From assembly GCA_018062085.1 (NCBI GenBank), contig JAGOSY010000002.1:248001-312000 (forward strand): 64,000 bases of DNA, written 5' to 3'. The translations under genes were made by a program, and so were the position numbers. The notes beneath the pieces are model-generated. The model was not told the DNA's origin. It worked only from the letters and a program-made list of their open reading frames with translations, and did not search any database. The stretch comes from a bacterium. Lineage in GTDB: Bacteria > Cyanobacteriota > Vampirovibrionia > Obscuribacterales > Obscuribacteraceae. Below are positions 45,856-54,131 of the stretch, piece after piece; the first letter of the stretch is position 1, and every line of letters begins with the position of its first letter.

Positions 45856-45961
45856 ACCATACGTTGAGTGGAGGGCAAAGCAGTATTTTATGTCCGAATG
45901 GGTTGTAGCGCATATGCGCGCAACTGCCCTTATATGCACGAAATAAGATTCGTACCATACA
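45856..45961 (+). promoter_or_regulatory. two single ACCATAC half-sites upstream of imuA
   Basis: ACCATACG (45856-45863) and ACCATACA (45954-45961) repeat the left arm of the palindrome at 45984-46001 in the same orientation, without an inverted partner. They may be auxiliary operator sites between Rrf2 and imuA. Confidence 0.35.
45908..45919. promoter_or_regulatory. 12-bp palindrome GCGCATATGCGC with GTTG/CAAC flanks
   Basis: GCGCATATGCGC is a perfect inverted repeat centred at 45913/45914. Outside it GTTG (45902-45905) and CAAC (45921-45924) continue the symmetry with one base of offset. It lies in the imuA/Rrf2 divergent region and could be an operator for either gene, for example the Rrf2 regulator's own. 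Confidence 0.4.
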
Positions 45962-45977
45962 AGGCTAAAGAAAAAGG

Positions 45978-46006
45978 TTGACTACCATACGAGCGTATGG
46001 TTTAAT
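45978..46006 (+). promoter_or_regulatory. imuA promoter with operator palindrome filling the spacer
   Basis: TTGACT (45978-45983) and TTTAAT (46001-46006) are separated by 17 bases and make a near-consensus sigma-70 promoter. The spacer is a perfect inverted repeat, ACCATACG-AG-CGTATGGT (45984-46001), its last base shared with the -10 hexamer. A repressor bound here would block RNA polymerase. ImuA/B/DnaE2 operons are LexA-controlled in the bacteria where they have been studied, so this is a candidate LexA-type box; the sequence is not the classical GAAC-N4-GTTC or E. coli CTGT-N8-ACAG form. Confidence 0.65.
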
Positions 46007-46059
46007 TGCTTCATCGGGGAAATGAAATTGAATACAGAAAGGAGGCCGCCGTAGCGCTT

Positions 46060-46863
46060 ATGGTTGGTGCAGTTACTGTCGCTAATTTGAAGAAAGAACT
46101 GGAACATCTGTTCCCGGGTAAGTGGCTCTCTGGAGGTGAGGTTGGCCGCGCTCTTAAAACTGGTGTAGAGCAGATTGACTTCGGTCGTTCGGCTGGTCTT
46201 CTTAAGCGACGTGTTACTGAGTGGGTTGGTAATTCTTCTTCTGGAAAAACAACAGTTTTGCGCTCGATTTGCGCTAATTGGTGTGCCACTGGTTTGAATG
46301 TAGTTTATATAGATACCTTTGACAGATTACTGGCTTCCGATTGGTGCTTTTTGAATAATGCAAAAGACGAAAAGCAAGGTAAATTCTGGGTTCTAAGAAG
46401 TAATATCGACACGGCCGTTAAGCGAGATTCTGTGCGAGATTATGTGAAAGATTCACTCTGGGCATGCGAACAATTGATTCGCTCACGTGTCTTTGATGTG
46501 GTCATTCTAGATTTGGGCGAGAGAAACATCATAACAAGCAACATCTATGCAAGATTGCAAAGGGCCTTAGAGCGATCGAAAGCCACACTAATAGTGCTTA
46601 AAGATGATGATTCTTCCGCTCAGTCGGCAAGCTGGGGGACAAATTCGAGGTTGAGTTTCAATTTCGCAAGACCGGTACATTTCGAACTAGGATTAACAGG
46701 CCATAGTGATGACATCGCCACTATTATGCCGACTATAAAAGGTTCGATTTTGAGGGATGGTATGGCTGAAAATCTTGAGGTATCTGTGGCTCCATATGTG
46801 CAGAATCGCTTGTTTACGCATCCCCAAATTCCAGATCGCAGTACATCAAAAAATAGAGCCTGA
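46060..46863 (+). CDS. imuA: ImuA-like RecA-fold mutasome protein
   Basis: A 267-residue P-loop protein. VTEWVGNSSSGKTTVL (Walker A, about residue 57-64), ICANWCATGLNVVYIDT and the VVILDLGE strand (Walker B, about 147) make a diverged RecA/SulA core. Downstream imuB and dnaE2 identify it as ImuA (ImuA/ImuA'), which in other bacteria tethers the mutasome and recruits RecA. I start at ATG 46060; the frame is open from TTG 46006, but that codon lies in the promoter's -10 box. AGGAGG lies 13-14 bases upstream of ATG, a long spacing. It overlaps imuB by 68 bases. Confidence 0.85.
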   Translation: MVGAVTVANLKKELEHLFPGKWLSGGEVGRALKTGVEQIDFGRSAGLLKRRVTEWVGNSSSGKTTVLRSICANWCATGLNVVYIDTFDRLLASDWCFLNNAKDEKQGKFWVLRSNIDTAVKRDSVRDYVKDSLWACEQLIRSRVFDVVILDLGERNIITSNIYARLQRALERSKATLIVLKDDDSSAQSASWGTNSRLSFNFARPVHFELGLTGHSDDIATIMPTIKGSILRDGMAENLEVSVAPYVQNRLFTHPQIPDRSTSKNRA

Positions 46864-48574
46864 ACTTAAAGGCAAACCTTTAGTTCTTCTCGCTAATTCC
46901 AAAGATCAAAATTTAAATCAAAATCAGTCGTTGCAGTTTTCTAGCAGTATTGGTCGGGCAAAAGTTCTGGTTTGCTCGAGGGAAGCTGAACGCGCCAATA
47001 TTTATCCTGGCATGACGTTCACTGAAGCAAGGGCAATTTGTTCTCACATAGTTTGGAGAGAGTATGATGACAAGTTTTACAAGAGTGCGCAAAAGAAATT
47101 GGCAAGGGAGCTCATTGCCGCGTCTCCACGTGTTAGCACTCGCGAATCAGGACTTTTCTACATTGACGCTGAAGGATTTAATCGCTTGGGCGGCGAAAAT
47201 AAGCTTTGCCGAGATGTACTTAAGTTGGCTAGTCGTTACGGTTTTGTTGACGGCCGTATTGGCCTCGCTGATAGCGCTTTTGCAGCAAGGGTAGCCAGTC
47301 GTTCTAAAACGAAACGCTGGTACATCGTTACCCCAGACTGCGATGCAGTTTTCCTTTCGCCTCTTTCTGTCGACTACCTGCCTGTCGAGGAAGAGGCGAA
47401 GGGAAATTTAAAAGAGTTAGGTATTAGAACCATTGGACAATTTTCGGAGGTGCCTCTTTCATCTTATATAGGGCGTTTTGATAGTAGTGTATTGAATGCT
47501 TACGAGCTAGCCTGCGGCAGAGATAATACTCAGCCAGCCTTGCCTATTCATGAGAAGCAATACAATTGCACTATTGATATTGGTTCTGCCACTGAATCGT
47601 TGCGCGATACATTGTTCATTTTTAAAACAATGCTTGAGCGTTTGACTCGTGATTTACAAGCTGATGGTCTTTGCGCCGACGAGCTTACTGTCTGGTTCTT
47701 TAATGATAGTGATAAATTTGATGAGCGAACAATTAAGCTTATTCGCTCGTCCAGTAACAGTAAGTTTTTGTTAGACGTATTAAGGCTTTCACTTGAATCA
47801 AAGCAATTGAATCGGGAATTCACTGCAATTTATCTTGCAGTGTCGAGATTTTCGAAAGAGTATTTTGAACAGACGAAAGCGACTATTTCGCAGTCCGATA
47901 ATTCGAACTGTTCAAGAGAAGAGCTGTTACTTACTGGAGGTGATGAACTTGATGATAGCTCTGAGCCTGTATTGCTTTTACTTCAGCGATTCATTACTAG
48001 ACTTGGTGAAGAAGCTCTAGTTAAGCCTGTGCTAAATGATCAGTACTTGCCAGAACTTGCCGGTGTTTGGATACCTGTTGTTGGTCAATCAAGTTTTACT
48101 TCTAGTGCCAGTTCAGCTACTCCTGTTCATGAGGTATTTCTTCGTCACTCTACCCTAAAAACTACTAAACCTAAATCTAGAAAGGACTGCTTGATGCCAG
48201 GATTGGTGCTTAAGCGTCACTTGCCGGCCATGCCGGTATTTGTCCAATTCAAAGAAACGAGTTCTAGTACTGAAGTCGAAGCTAAGGTTGAAGTTGATAG
48301 ATACACACCTTTTCGACCCGCGGCCATAACATATAGAGGACACTGGTATCACGTAAATCAAATCACCACTCCAGAAAGAATCTCTGGAATGTGGTGGGAA
48401 AAGCCTGTTCGCAAATCATACTATGTCGCTTTGATTGAGAAGAAGCCAGAATTAGCTATGCTTTCGAAGGGGAGTAAGAGCGGCCTTCGATCAATTTTAC
48501 CAGCTTTGATGACTGTATTGCTGGTCTACGATCACCAAGAAAAGGGTTGGTTTGTAGAAGGAGTGTTTGATTAG
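46796..48574 (+). CDS. imuB: ImuB, catalytically inactive Y-family polymerase homologue
   Basis: A 592-residue Y-family-like protein. I start at ATG 46796, giving the family's M-C-R-IACLRIPKFQIAV N-terminus followed by PELKGKPLVLLA. The positions for metal-binding acids are lost: Lys stands in KFQ where active enzymes have D-x-[DN], and the S-x-DE motif is FYIDAEGFNRL. This matches ImuB, a clamp-binding scaffold that has lost polymerase activity and recruits DnaE2. The C-terminus shows the ImuB-specific WWEKPVRKSYYVAL and LLVYDHQEKGWFVEGVFD region. Translation is probably coupled to imuA. Confidence 0.88.
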   Translation: MCRIACLRIPKFQIAVHQKIEPELKGKPLVLLANSKDQNLNQNQSLQFSSSIGRAKVLVCSREAERANIYPGMTFTEARAICSHIVWREYDDKFYKSAQKKLARELIAASPRVSTRESGLFYIDAEGFNRLGGENKLCRDVLKLASRYGFVDGRIGLADSAFAARVASRSKTKRWYIVTPDCDAVFLSPLSVDYLPVEEEAKGNLKELGIRTIGQFSEVPLSSYIGRFDSSVLNAYELACGRDNTQPALPIHEKQYNCTIDIGSATESLRDTLFIFKTMLERLTRDLQADGLCADELTVWFFNDSDKFDERTIKLIRSSSNSKFLLDVLRLSLESKQLNREFTAIYLAVSRFSKEYFEQTKATISQSDNSNCSREELLLTGGDELDDSSEPVLLLLQRFITRLGEEALVKPVLNDQYLPELAGVWIPVVGQSSFTSSASSATPVHEVFLRHSTLKTTKPKSRKDCLMPGLVLKRHLPAMPVFVQFKETSSSTEVEAKVEVDRYTPFRPAAITYRGHWYHVNQITTPERISGMWWEKPVRKSYYVALIEKKPELAMLSKGSKSGLRSILPALMTVLLVYDHQEKGWFVEGVFD

Positions 48575-48611
48575 ACCAACAAACGACTAAGAGATAGTCT
48601 TTAGGTGCAAA

Positions 48612-51600
48612 TTGTTCAGATATGCCGAACTTCATTGCCATTCTGGTTTCTCCTTCTTAGATGGGGCCTCTAATCCAGAAGAGCTAGTTGGCCGCGCCAA
48701 AGACTTGGGTCTTGCAGCTTTAGCAATTACTGATCACGATGATTTGGGCGGTGTTCCTCGTTTTGCTCATGCAGCTCGGGAACTTTCACTTGCTGGAATA
48801 ATTGGCGCGGAGCTTACTCTAGAGGATGATTCGCACTTGATTGTTCTAGTGCAAGATCTCTCCGGTTATCGCAATCTTTGTGCATTAATTACTCTTTCTC
48901 GCTTAGAGCACGAAAGGGGGAGTCCGCGCTTAAGTTATGAGCAGCTATTTGCCCGCTCTAGTGGATTAACTGCGCTCTCAGGTTGCCATCACGGGGCAAT
49001 ACCTGCTGCTCTAGCTCGTGACGATACAATGGCTGCTCGTAGGCTGTTGAAGCGCTTTGTTGAAGTCTTCGGCTCAGACTTTTACCTAGAAGTTGGCAAT
49101 CACTTTATTACTCAAGAAGCCCTGATTGTTCGTCAGATTATTGAGATGTCTAGCTCAACTGGAGTCAGCTGGGTCGTGACTAATAATGTTCACTATGCCA
49201 CTAGTGACAAGCGTATTGTGCATGATGTTCTTACTTGCTTAAAGCATAAGGTCACACTCTCAAATGCTGGCACAAGACTGCGTCCTAATGGCAGTTGGTA
49301 TATGAAGTCAGCAGAAGAGATGACACACCAGTGGCGTGATAATCTAGTTGGCATTAAGAACACACTGTCCATTGCCGAACGTTGTCAGTTTCGCCTTGGC
49401 TGGCTGGAGCCACCATTGCCATCTTTTACTTGTAATGAAGAAGTGGCAAAATATTGTGGAATTTCTTCTTCTTCTAGTTTAGATAAAGTTTTTGATATGG
49501 TACAAATCGAAAGTGCTGGTAAGCTTCTGCCTACAAAGATGAGCTATCCCGCTCTGCTTGAGCAGTTGGTTTGGTCTGGTGCCACCAAGCGATATGTTGA
49601 TATTACTGAGCAGCACCGTAAGCAGTTAAATCACGAACTCAATTTGATCAATAAACTCAAGTTGGCCCCCTATTTCTTGATCATGTGGGATATCGTTCGT
49701 TATGCTCGTTCTCAGGGTATTGCTGTGCAGGGACGTGGTTCTGCGGCTAATTCTGCTGTTTGTTATTGCTTGATGATTACAGCGGTTGATCCTATTGGCA
49801 TGGACTTGCTTTTTGAGAGATTCTTATCAGAGGGGCGTCATGAACCGCCTGATATCGATTTAGATATTGCTCACCAAGAAAGAGAGCGAGTATTGCAGTA
49901 TGTCTATGAGAAATACGGGCGAGCCCATGCTGCTATGGTATGCGAAGTAATTACTTATCGCGGTCGCTCAGCCACTCGCGATGCCGCCCGTGTACTTGGT
50001 TTCTCTCAGGAACAGGCCGATTTACTTTCGCGTGAAGCGAATCATAGTGAGGCCTATGATGCTGCTGCTAGACTGGCAAATGGTGGTTTAGAGCGACTTG
50101 GTTTCGATATTAATGATCATCGAGTGAAGATGCTAATTAAGGTCATAGCTGGTCTTCATCAGCTGCCTCGCCATCGCTCAATTCACGTTGGTGGCTTTGT
50201 TTTATCCGGACAACCAATTGGCGAGATTGTTCCAGTTGAAAGCGCTGCTATGGAGAAACGCACGGTGATTCAGTGGGATAAGGACGATATTGATTTGGTT
50301 GGACTAATCAAAATTGATTTGCTCGGTCTTGGTATGTTGACCATGATTCAAGAAGGGCTGAAGTTGGTAAGTCAGCATCGCGGTATCGATATCGATATTG
50401 GTCGCCTTGATATGGCTGACAAGCAGATTTATCAGATGTTGCAAAAGGCCGATACTGTTGGTGTCTTTCAAGTGGAATCGCGGGCGCAAATGAATATTTT
50501 GCCCAAGCTTAAACCGGTTTGCTTCTACGATATTATTGTTTCAATTGCCATTGTTCGTCCTGGTCCAATTCAGGGCAATATTATCCATCCATATTTAAGA
50601 AGACGGCGCGGTGAAGAAGAAGTAGTTTATCTTCATCCCAGCCTAGAGCCTATTTTAAAGCGCACCCTTGGTGTGCCGTTGTTTCAAGAACAAGGTATGA
50701 AACTGGCAGTCACTGCCGCTGGTTTTACTGCTTCTCAAGCAGATCAGTTGAGAAAGGTGATGAGTCATAAACGCTCGAAAGAGAAGATGGCTAAGCTCTG
50801 TGGTGAGCTATCAGCAGGTATGAAGAAAAATGGCTTTTCTGATCTAGCAATCGAAACCATTACCCATCAATTACAAGCTTTTGCCAACTATGGATTTCCC
50901 GAAAGTCATGCCGCTTCATTTTCTCTACTTGTATATGCATCTGCTTATTTGAAGCGCTACTATCCAGTAGAATTTTGCTGTGCCATATTGAACGCTCAAC
51001 CTATGGGTTTCTATAGTCCAGCTTCTTTGATTCGTGATGCTGTTCGGCATGGAGTAGAAGTGAGGCCAGTCGATTTAGCTCATAGTCTCTGGAACTGTAC
51101 TCTTGAACCCCTTGAATCAAGAATAAATAGTCATGGCTTCGCTGTACGCTTAGGACTGCGTTTCGTTGATGGTCTAGGTCCTGCCAGTCAGGCTGCTCTG
51201 GCTATTGCATTGCAAAATGAAAATGGTTTATTTACTTCTGTTGAAGATGTGGTGTCACGTAGTGGTCTGGCGGCAAGTGATTTGAAAATGCTTGCTAAAG
51301 CCGGTGCTTTTGAATCTCTTTGCCCTGGTCGAAGGCAAGCGTTATGGCGTGTTCTTTCTCTATTGCGGCCAAGGAGGTCAATGCCTTTGCTTGAAGCCTT
51401 AATTGCTAATGCCAGTGCTAATACTAATATTAGTACAGATACTGAAATAGATTGCCTTTATGAAACACCAGTAGTGCTGCCTCCTTTAACTGAGTTAGAA
51501 GAAGTGGTGGCAGATTATCGCACTATGAATTTGTCTACTAATAAACATCCATTGTCTTTTTATCGCGAATGGGCTAAGTCTCGTAAAATTCATTCTTGTC

Positions 51601-51926
51601 TTGCTTTGTATAACCAAGAAGACGGTGATGATGTTATTGTCGCTGGTGGGATAATTTGCAGACAGCGCCCGGAGACTGCTAAAGGCTTTGTCTTTCTTAC
51701 ACTTGAAGATGAAACCGGCATGGCCAATGTGATCATAAAGCCGAAATTGTTTGAGATTTATCGTGATTTAGTAGTGACTGGCTCGCTGATTCAAGTGCAA
51801 GGATTATTGCAACTAGATCAAGGTGTCTGTAATGTCATTGCCAGACATTTTGAATTATTGCCGCCATTGCCATCGCAGTCATCTTTGATTGACGGCGTTT
51901 ACTTGCCGGCGAGAAACTTTCATTAG
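48612..51926 (+). CDS. dnaE2: error-prone DNA polymerase III alpha subunit DnaE2
   Basis: A 1104-residue C-family polymerase. The PHP domain opens with YAELHCHSGFSFLDGA, HDDLGGVPRF and so on. The palm has RGSAANSAVCY and PPDIDLDIAHQERERV with the catalytic aspartates (about 412-418), then VCEVITYRGRSATRDAARVLGF, characteristic of DnaE2. GVFQVESRAQM, FQEQGMKLA, the HhH region and an OB domain (GIICRQRPETAKGFVFLTLEDETG) follow. It is the catalytic subunit of damage-induced mutagenesis with ImuA and ImuB. It starts at TTG 48612 with AGGTG four bases upstream, 37 bases after imuB. The stop interlocks with the convergent xpt stop (TTAG). Confidence 0.95.
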   Translation: MFRYAELHCHSGFSFLDGASNPEELVGRAKDLGLAALAITDHDDLGGVPRFAHAARELSLAGIIGAELTLEDDSHLIVLVQDLSGYRNLCALITLSRLEHERGSPRLSYEQLFARSSGLTALSGCHHGAIPAALARDDTMAARRLLKRFVEVFGSDFYLEVGNHFITQEALIVRQIIEMSSSTGVSWVVTNNVHYATSDKRIVHDVLTCLKHKVTLSNAGTRLRPNGSWYMKSAEEMTHQWRDNLVGIKNTLSIAERCQFRLGWLEPPLPSFTCNEEVAKYCGISSSSSLDKVFDMVQIESAGKLLPTKMSYPALLEQLVWSGATKRYVDITEQHRKQLNHELNLINKLKLAPYFLIMWDIVRYARSQGIAVQGRGSAANSAVCYCLMITAVDPIGMDLLFERFLSEGRHEPPDIDLDIAHQERERVLQYVYEKYGRAHAAMVCEVITYRGRSATRDAARVLGFSQEQADLLSREANHSEAYDAAARLANGGLERLGFDINDHRVKMLIKVIAGLHQLPRHRSIHVGGFVLSGQPIGEIVPVESAAMEKRTVIQWDKDDIDLVGLIKIDLLGLGMLTMIQEGLKLVSQHRGIDIDIGRLDMADKQIYQMLQKADTVGVFQVESRAQMNILPKLKPVCFYDIIVSIAIVRPGPIQGNIIHPYLRRRRGEEEVVYLHPSLEPILKRTLGVPLFQEQGMKLAVTAAGFTASQADQLRKVMSHKRSKEKMAKLCGELSAGMKKNGFSDLAIETITHQLQAFANYGFPESHAASFSLLVYASAYLKRYYPVEFCCAILNAQPMGFYSPASLIRDAVRHGVEVRPVDLAHSLWNCTLEPLESRINSHGFAVRLGLRFVDGLGPASQAALAIALQNENGLFTSVEDVVSRSGLAASDLKMLAKAGAFESLCPGRRQALWRVLSLLRPRRSMPLLEALIANASANTNISTDTEIDCLYETPVVLPPLTELEEVVADYRTMNLSTNKHPLSFYREWAKSRKIHSCLALYNQEDGDDVIVAGGIICRQRPETAKGFVFLTLEDETGMANVIIKPKLFEIYRDLVVTGSLIQVQGLLQLDQGVCNVIARHFELLPPLPSQSSLIDGVYLPARNFH

Positions 51927-52489
51927 AAGTTTATCTGATCGTTTTCAAAACTCTTGATAGCTGCTAGTGATTCAACCGGGATATTCAAGTATTTAAGGGC
52001 CTCTCGCCCGCCTTCAAATGACTTTTCAATTACTGCTCCTATGCCTACAAGTTCGGCTCCACTTGACGCTACGATAGCAACGAGGGCTTTGATTGTTCTG
52101 GCACTGGCCAGAAAATCATCAAGAATAATTACTCTATCTTCTGCTTTCAAATACTCAGGCGACACAATCAGATCTACGATAGAGCCTTTGGTGTGTGACT
52201 CTGCTCTTTCTGTAAATGGATTGGCGGCCATGGTGACAGGCTTGTGCTTTCTGGCAAAAACAAGAGGCAACTCTAGAATCATGGCACAGGCTAAAGCTGG
52301 TGCAATACCACTTGTTTCAGCAGTGAGTATGCGAGTAGCTCTAAGATCTTTGAAGCGTCTGGCAAACTCTTTGCCAACTTCATTCATTAAAGCTGGATCA
52401 ATCTGGTGATTCATAAATGAATCGACTTTGAGTATGCCTTTGCCCAGATATTTACCTTCTTTGAGGATTTTGTCTTTGAGCAGTTGCAT
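51923..52489 (-). CDS. xpt: xanthine phosphoribosyltransferase
   Basis: A 188-residue purine-salvage PRTase matching B. subtilis-type Xpt: MQLLKDKILKEGKYL at the start, VDSFMNHQIDPALMNEVG, AETSGIAPALACA, FARKHKPVTM and the PRPP loop VIILDDFLASARTI. It converts xanthine and PRPP to XMP. ATG 52489 has AAAGGA five bases upstream; an open frame extends to 52585 but would add 32 residues absent from the family. It follows the rhomboid gene by 10 bases. No purine riboswitch is apparent upstream. Confidence 0.94.
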   Translation of the reverse strand: MQLLKDKILKEGKYLGKGILKVDSFMNHQIDPALMNEVGKEFARRFKDLRATRILTAETSGIAPALACAMILELPLVFARKHKPVTMAANPFTERAESHTKGSIVDLIVSPEYLKAEDRVIILDDFLASARTIKALVAIVASSGAELVGIGAVIEKSFEGGREALKYLNIPVESLAAIKSFENDQINF

Positions 52490-52499
52490 AGCTTTCCTT

Positions 52500-53843
52500 T
52501 TAGTTGATATCAGCTGGAACTTTAGGTTCCCATGCCTCTGGCTTATAGTCAAGTTCGTGGTATCTTGCCAGTGCTGATTTTGCATCCACTACTTTGCCAA
52601 GGGCAAGTAGTGTAAGAGTGCGATGATAAAAGAAGGCCCCATCTTTGCTATTGTGACGAATAGCGGTTACTAGATCTTGATCAGCTAGTTGATATTTACC
52701 TTGCAGATAATAGGTGAGGCTTCTGGTGTCGTAGGCGGTGCTAGAAGAGCGATTAAATTTGATTGCTTGATTGCAGTCTTCTAAAGCACTGTCAATATTC
52801 CCGCTAGCCAGCTTGAACCAAGCTCGGTTGTTGTAGTAAGTTGAATTTTCCTGTTTAGTGGTGCTTGAAAAAATATTCTGGAAGCTACTGACTATACCCA
52901 ATAGCCCATTTGTCTTTGGCTCTAAAGCTATGGCCTTATCCATTTCAACAATAGCCAAGTCATCTTTTTTGATCTTGTGATAGATGCTGGCTTTGTTCAT
53001 AAGGGCCATTCTATCTTTAGGATGTTGCTCAATTACTTTGTTGATATCGTCTAGGGCTTTGTCAAAGCGTCCAATTTCAACTAGGGCCCTCGCTCTATCT
53101 GCCAGCACCGATGCATCGGTGGGCTTGAAGCCGTGAGCAGCGTCAAGCTTCTCAATGCCGTGAAAATACTTTTTCTCTTTCAGTAATGTGATGGCTTCCA
53201 TGTGCTCTATGCAGCACTTGACGTCGTTGTTGTTTTCTATTCGTTTTTGATCGATGGCAATTAAGACAGGAACTACAGCTGTCAGGGCCAGTGCTTTAGC
53301 TGGAGCTGAGCTAAAAAAGTACACTTTGCTATTGGCTGGCTTTGTCAGTAGCAAACTGGCGAGGATGCCGGTGATGAAGCCACCCAAGTGGGCGCCATTG
53401 TCTATGTATGTACTTCCTAAGCCAAGCACCAGGCTATAGAGCAAGAAAATTGCCAATAAAAGCAGTTGTGGACGGCTCAGCCTTGCTGCATGGTCTGCGC
53501 GTTTTAACCACGAAGCGAGCATTAGTGCGCCAATGATGCCGAGATTAGCCCCAGAGCAACCAATAGATGTTGTGGTTGGATTGGCTAGCACGCTGCTCAG
53601 CCCGCCCACAACTCCGCTTAAAATGAAAATGAATAGGAAGCGCCAGCGCCCTAGGGCCGATTCTGCCATGGGTCCGAAGCCGATGAGAGCGTAAAGGTTG
53701 AGAGCTAAATGGAAGATGCCAGCATGGAGAAATATTGAAGCAAGAAGGCGCCAATATTCTCCTCTACCGATAGTGGTGGGCGCAAAATTTGCCCCGGCAT
53801 TGATCAAGCTAGAGCTATCTGGGTTGAGCCAGTTGACACCCAT
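52500..53843 (-). CDS. rhomboid intramembrane serine protease with TPR tail (N-terminus uncertain)
   Basis: A rhomboid protease (about residues 1-180) fused to TPRs (about 195-447). The membrane core shows GEYWRLLASIFLHAGIFHLALNL, the nucleophile GCSGANLGIIGAL (Ser about residue 95) and the catalytic His in NGAHLGGFITG. The TPRs include RFDKALDDINKVIEQHPKD, KKDDLAIVEMDKAIALEPK and NIDSALEDCNQAIKFNRSS. The real N-terminus should lie further upstream: translated in frame, 53844 to about 53990 gives a typical rhomboid first membrane helix (TYALAATCLAGYLVEIAMG), but no ATG, GTG or TTG is in frame before an upstream stop. The listed ATG therefore probably gives a truncated model. Confidence 0.82.
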   Translation of the reverse strand: MGVNWLNPDSSSLINAGANFAPTTIGRGEYWRLLASIFLHAGIFHLALNLYALIGFGPMAESALGRWRFLFIFILSGVVGGLSSVLANPTTTSIGCSGANLGIIGALMLASWLKRADHAARLSRPQLLLLAIFLLYSLVLGLGSTYIDNGAHLGGFITGILASLLLTKPANSKVYFFSSAPAKALALTAVVPVLIAIDQKRIENNNDVKCCIEHMEAITLLKEKKYFHGIEKLDAAHGFKPTDASVLADRARALVEIGRFDKALDDINKVIEQHPKDRMALMNKASIYHKIKKDDLAIVEMDKAIALEPKTNGLLGIVSSFQNIFSSTTKQENSTYYNNRAWFKLASGNIDSALEDCNQAIKFNRSSSTAYDTRSLTYYLQGKYQLADQDLVTAIRHNSKDGAFFYHRTLTLLALGKVVDAKSALARYHELDYKPEAWEPKVPADIN

Positions 53844-54131
53844 GGCAATTTCAACCAGATAACCTGCCAGGCAGGTGGCAGCCAGGGCGTAAGTAGCAAT
53901 TTGTTTATAGTTTTTAGCTTCGTCGATGGCTTCTATCTCAGCGTTTTCTTCTGATTCTAACCAATTGGATGAAAGGCGATAAGAGTGATTTCCCCACTAA
54001 AAATAACAAAGGTACTTAAGTAACTTATGAAAGGGTTCAGCTTTGTCGATCAGGTAGAATGCTAATGAATTTACTATTTGTATTTACTGACTTAATTCCC
54101 AAAACATGACCTTACCTGTGAACTGACAAAT

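Noticed and set aside
46006..46059. TTG 46006 as the imuA start
   Set aside because: The codon overlaps the likely -10 element of the imuA promoter, so it would lie upstream of the transcript start.
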